Assembly: GCA_964634675.1 (NCBI GenBank)
Contig: CAZWLH010000086.1
Coordinates: forward strand, 1 to 5,760
DNA length: 5,760 bases
DNA from: UMGS172 sp964634675
GTDB lineage: Bacteria; Bacillota; Clostridia; Oscillospirales; Acutalibacteraceae
Direction of reading: 5' to 3'
A program made the position numbers and the translations under genes. The notes under the pieces are model-generated. The model saw only the letters and a list, made by a program, of their open reading frames with translations. It was not told the DNA's origin and did not search any database. Position 1 is the stretch's first letter. Each line of letters starts with the position of its first letter. Shown piece by piece: positions 5,368 through 5,760 of this stretch.

Positions 5368-5545
5368 AACGCCGCTCCGCTTCAGTGAGATCTGACGGCT
5401 GGCCGCTCAGGCGCAGAGCCGGAGGCTCGGCGTCCATCACCTGCTGCTCGGCCCGCTGCTGGGCCTCGCACAGAAGGCGGACGGCCTGCTCGCTGGCGCG
5501 GAACAGCTCGAAATAAAGCGTTTTATAGTCCGGCGCGGCAAACAC
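5366..5545 (-). CDS. Small hypothetical protein, 59 codons, GTG start
   Basis: Reading the minus strand from GTG at 5545 gives 59 residues beginning VFAAPDYKTLYFELF and ending LTEAERR before TAA. The protein-like features are a YKTLYFELFRASEQA helix and a second segment EAQQRAEQQ, both amphipathic, rich in Glu, Gln and Arg, with a polar tail. The pattern recalls small clostridial proteins of the type YKxLYxxLF...AQxxAEE, a resemblance from memory that I cannot verify. Start support is imperfect: an AAGGGGGG tract abuts the GTG with no spacer, an in-frame TAG lies about 30 bp upstream, and no other ATG, GTG or TTG precedes codon 36. A 5' truncation, a non-standard start, or a frameshift in the six-G run are alternatives. 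A terminator-like hairpin at its end supports expression. Role unknown. Confidence 0.55.
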   Translation of the reverse strand: MFAAPDYKTLYFELFRASEQAVRLLCEAQQRAEQQVMDAEPPALRLSGQPSDLTEAERR

Positions 5546-5630
5546 CCCCCTTGACGTCGTTTGGAACGTATGGGGCTAGTCTGCCCGGCGCGGACGAAAA
5601 TCAATCACGACAAATAAAGGAATCAAGTAC

Positions 5631-5760
5631 ATGAAAAAAGCAAACCTCTCGTGGGTGGGCGCGCTGTTCGTCTTTGCCCTGCTGCTGTGGTGTACCCTTG
5701 CAACGCCCGGCAAGATCGAAGATCCGTCCACCTATACCTGCGCCGTCTACAGCTCGGCGC
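5631..5760 (+). CDS. Unidentified exported or membrane-anchored protein, N-terminal fragment
   Basis: The first 43 codons of a gene that runs off the right edge. The product begins MKKANLSWVGALFVFALLLW, a classic signal peptide or signal anchor: two lysines, then about 15 hydrophobic residues to about position 24. A polar region (PGKIEDPSTYTCAVYSSA) follows. The cysteine at 21 lies in LLWC, which is not a lipobox, so lipoprotein processing is unlikely. AAAGGA (5616-5621) lies 9 nt before the ATG and supports the start. Too little is present to name a family. It is divergent from the small minus-strand ORF. A TTGACG at 5551-5556 could be a -35, but no -10 follows at proper spacing. Confidence 0.75.
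   Translation, partial: MKKANLSWVGALFVFALLLWCTLATPGKIEDPSTYTCAVYSSA

Noticed and set aside
5551..5582. TTGACG with TAGTCT as a promoter for the gene at 5631
   Set aside because: The spacing is 20 bp, too long for a standard promoter, and the -10 match is poor.
5530..5593. Direct repeat CCGGCGCGG (5530-5538 and 5585-5593)
   Set aside because: Nine GC-only bases in GC-rich DNA; likely chance, with one copy inside the small ORF.

Overview
The window looks like chromosomal DNA from a GC-rich, gut-type clostridial Firmicute, perhaps an Oscillospirales/Faecalibacterium-like organism. This is inferred from AGGAGG-type ribosome binding sites, GC-rich coding DNA separated by AT-richer intergenic DNA, and the gene families present. 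No marker gene fixes the taxon.

Left part (1-1548): two hairpins at the left edge. The second is a clean bidirectional terminator that ends an AraC-type regulator gene on the minus strand (175-1056). The regulator is divergent from the next operon. The two are separated by about 490 bp of AT-richer, non-coding DNA holding several short palindromes and a good extended -10 promoter.

Middle part (1549-4270): a two-gene operon on the plus strand. It encodes a D-isomer-specific 2-hydroxyacid dehydrogenase with all catalytic residues present and a GltS-family sodium/glutamate-type symporter 37 bp downstream. A strong 18-bp-stem terminator closes it. The simplest reading is an uptake-plus-reduction module controlled by the divergent AraC protein. 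A tempting specific hypothesis is glutamate import coupled to 2-oxoglutarate/(R)-2-hydroxyglutarate interconversion, but the sequence does not prove the substrate.

Right part (4324-5760): a PPC/DUF296 protein gene (minus) and a FlK-like hot-dog acyl-CoA thioesterase gene (plus) are divergently transcribed from a 220-bp promoter region. The thioesterase keeps the full Thr/Glu/His catalytic set at the same spacing as fluoroacetyl-CoA thioesterase. Just past its stop lies a small minus-strand ORF of 59 codons (5366-5545) that is easily missed and looks like a real small acidic/helical protein. The window ends in the first 43 codons of an unidentified exported or membrane-anchored protein.

I see no mobile element, CRISPR array, RNA gene or defence system. 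The content is mostly ordinary metabolism. The items most worth following up are the dehydrogenase/symporter/AraC unit, the FlK-like thioesterase with its PPC neighbour, and the hidden small ORF.
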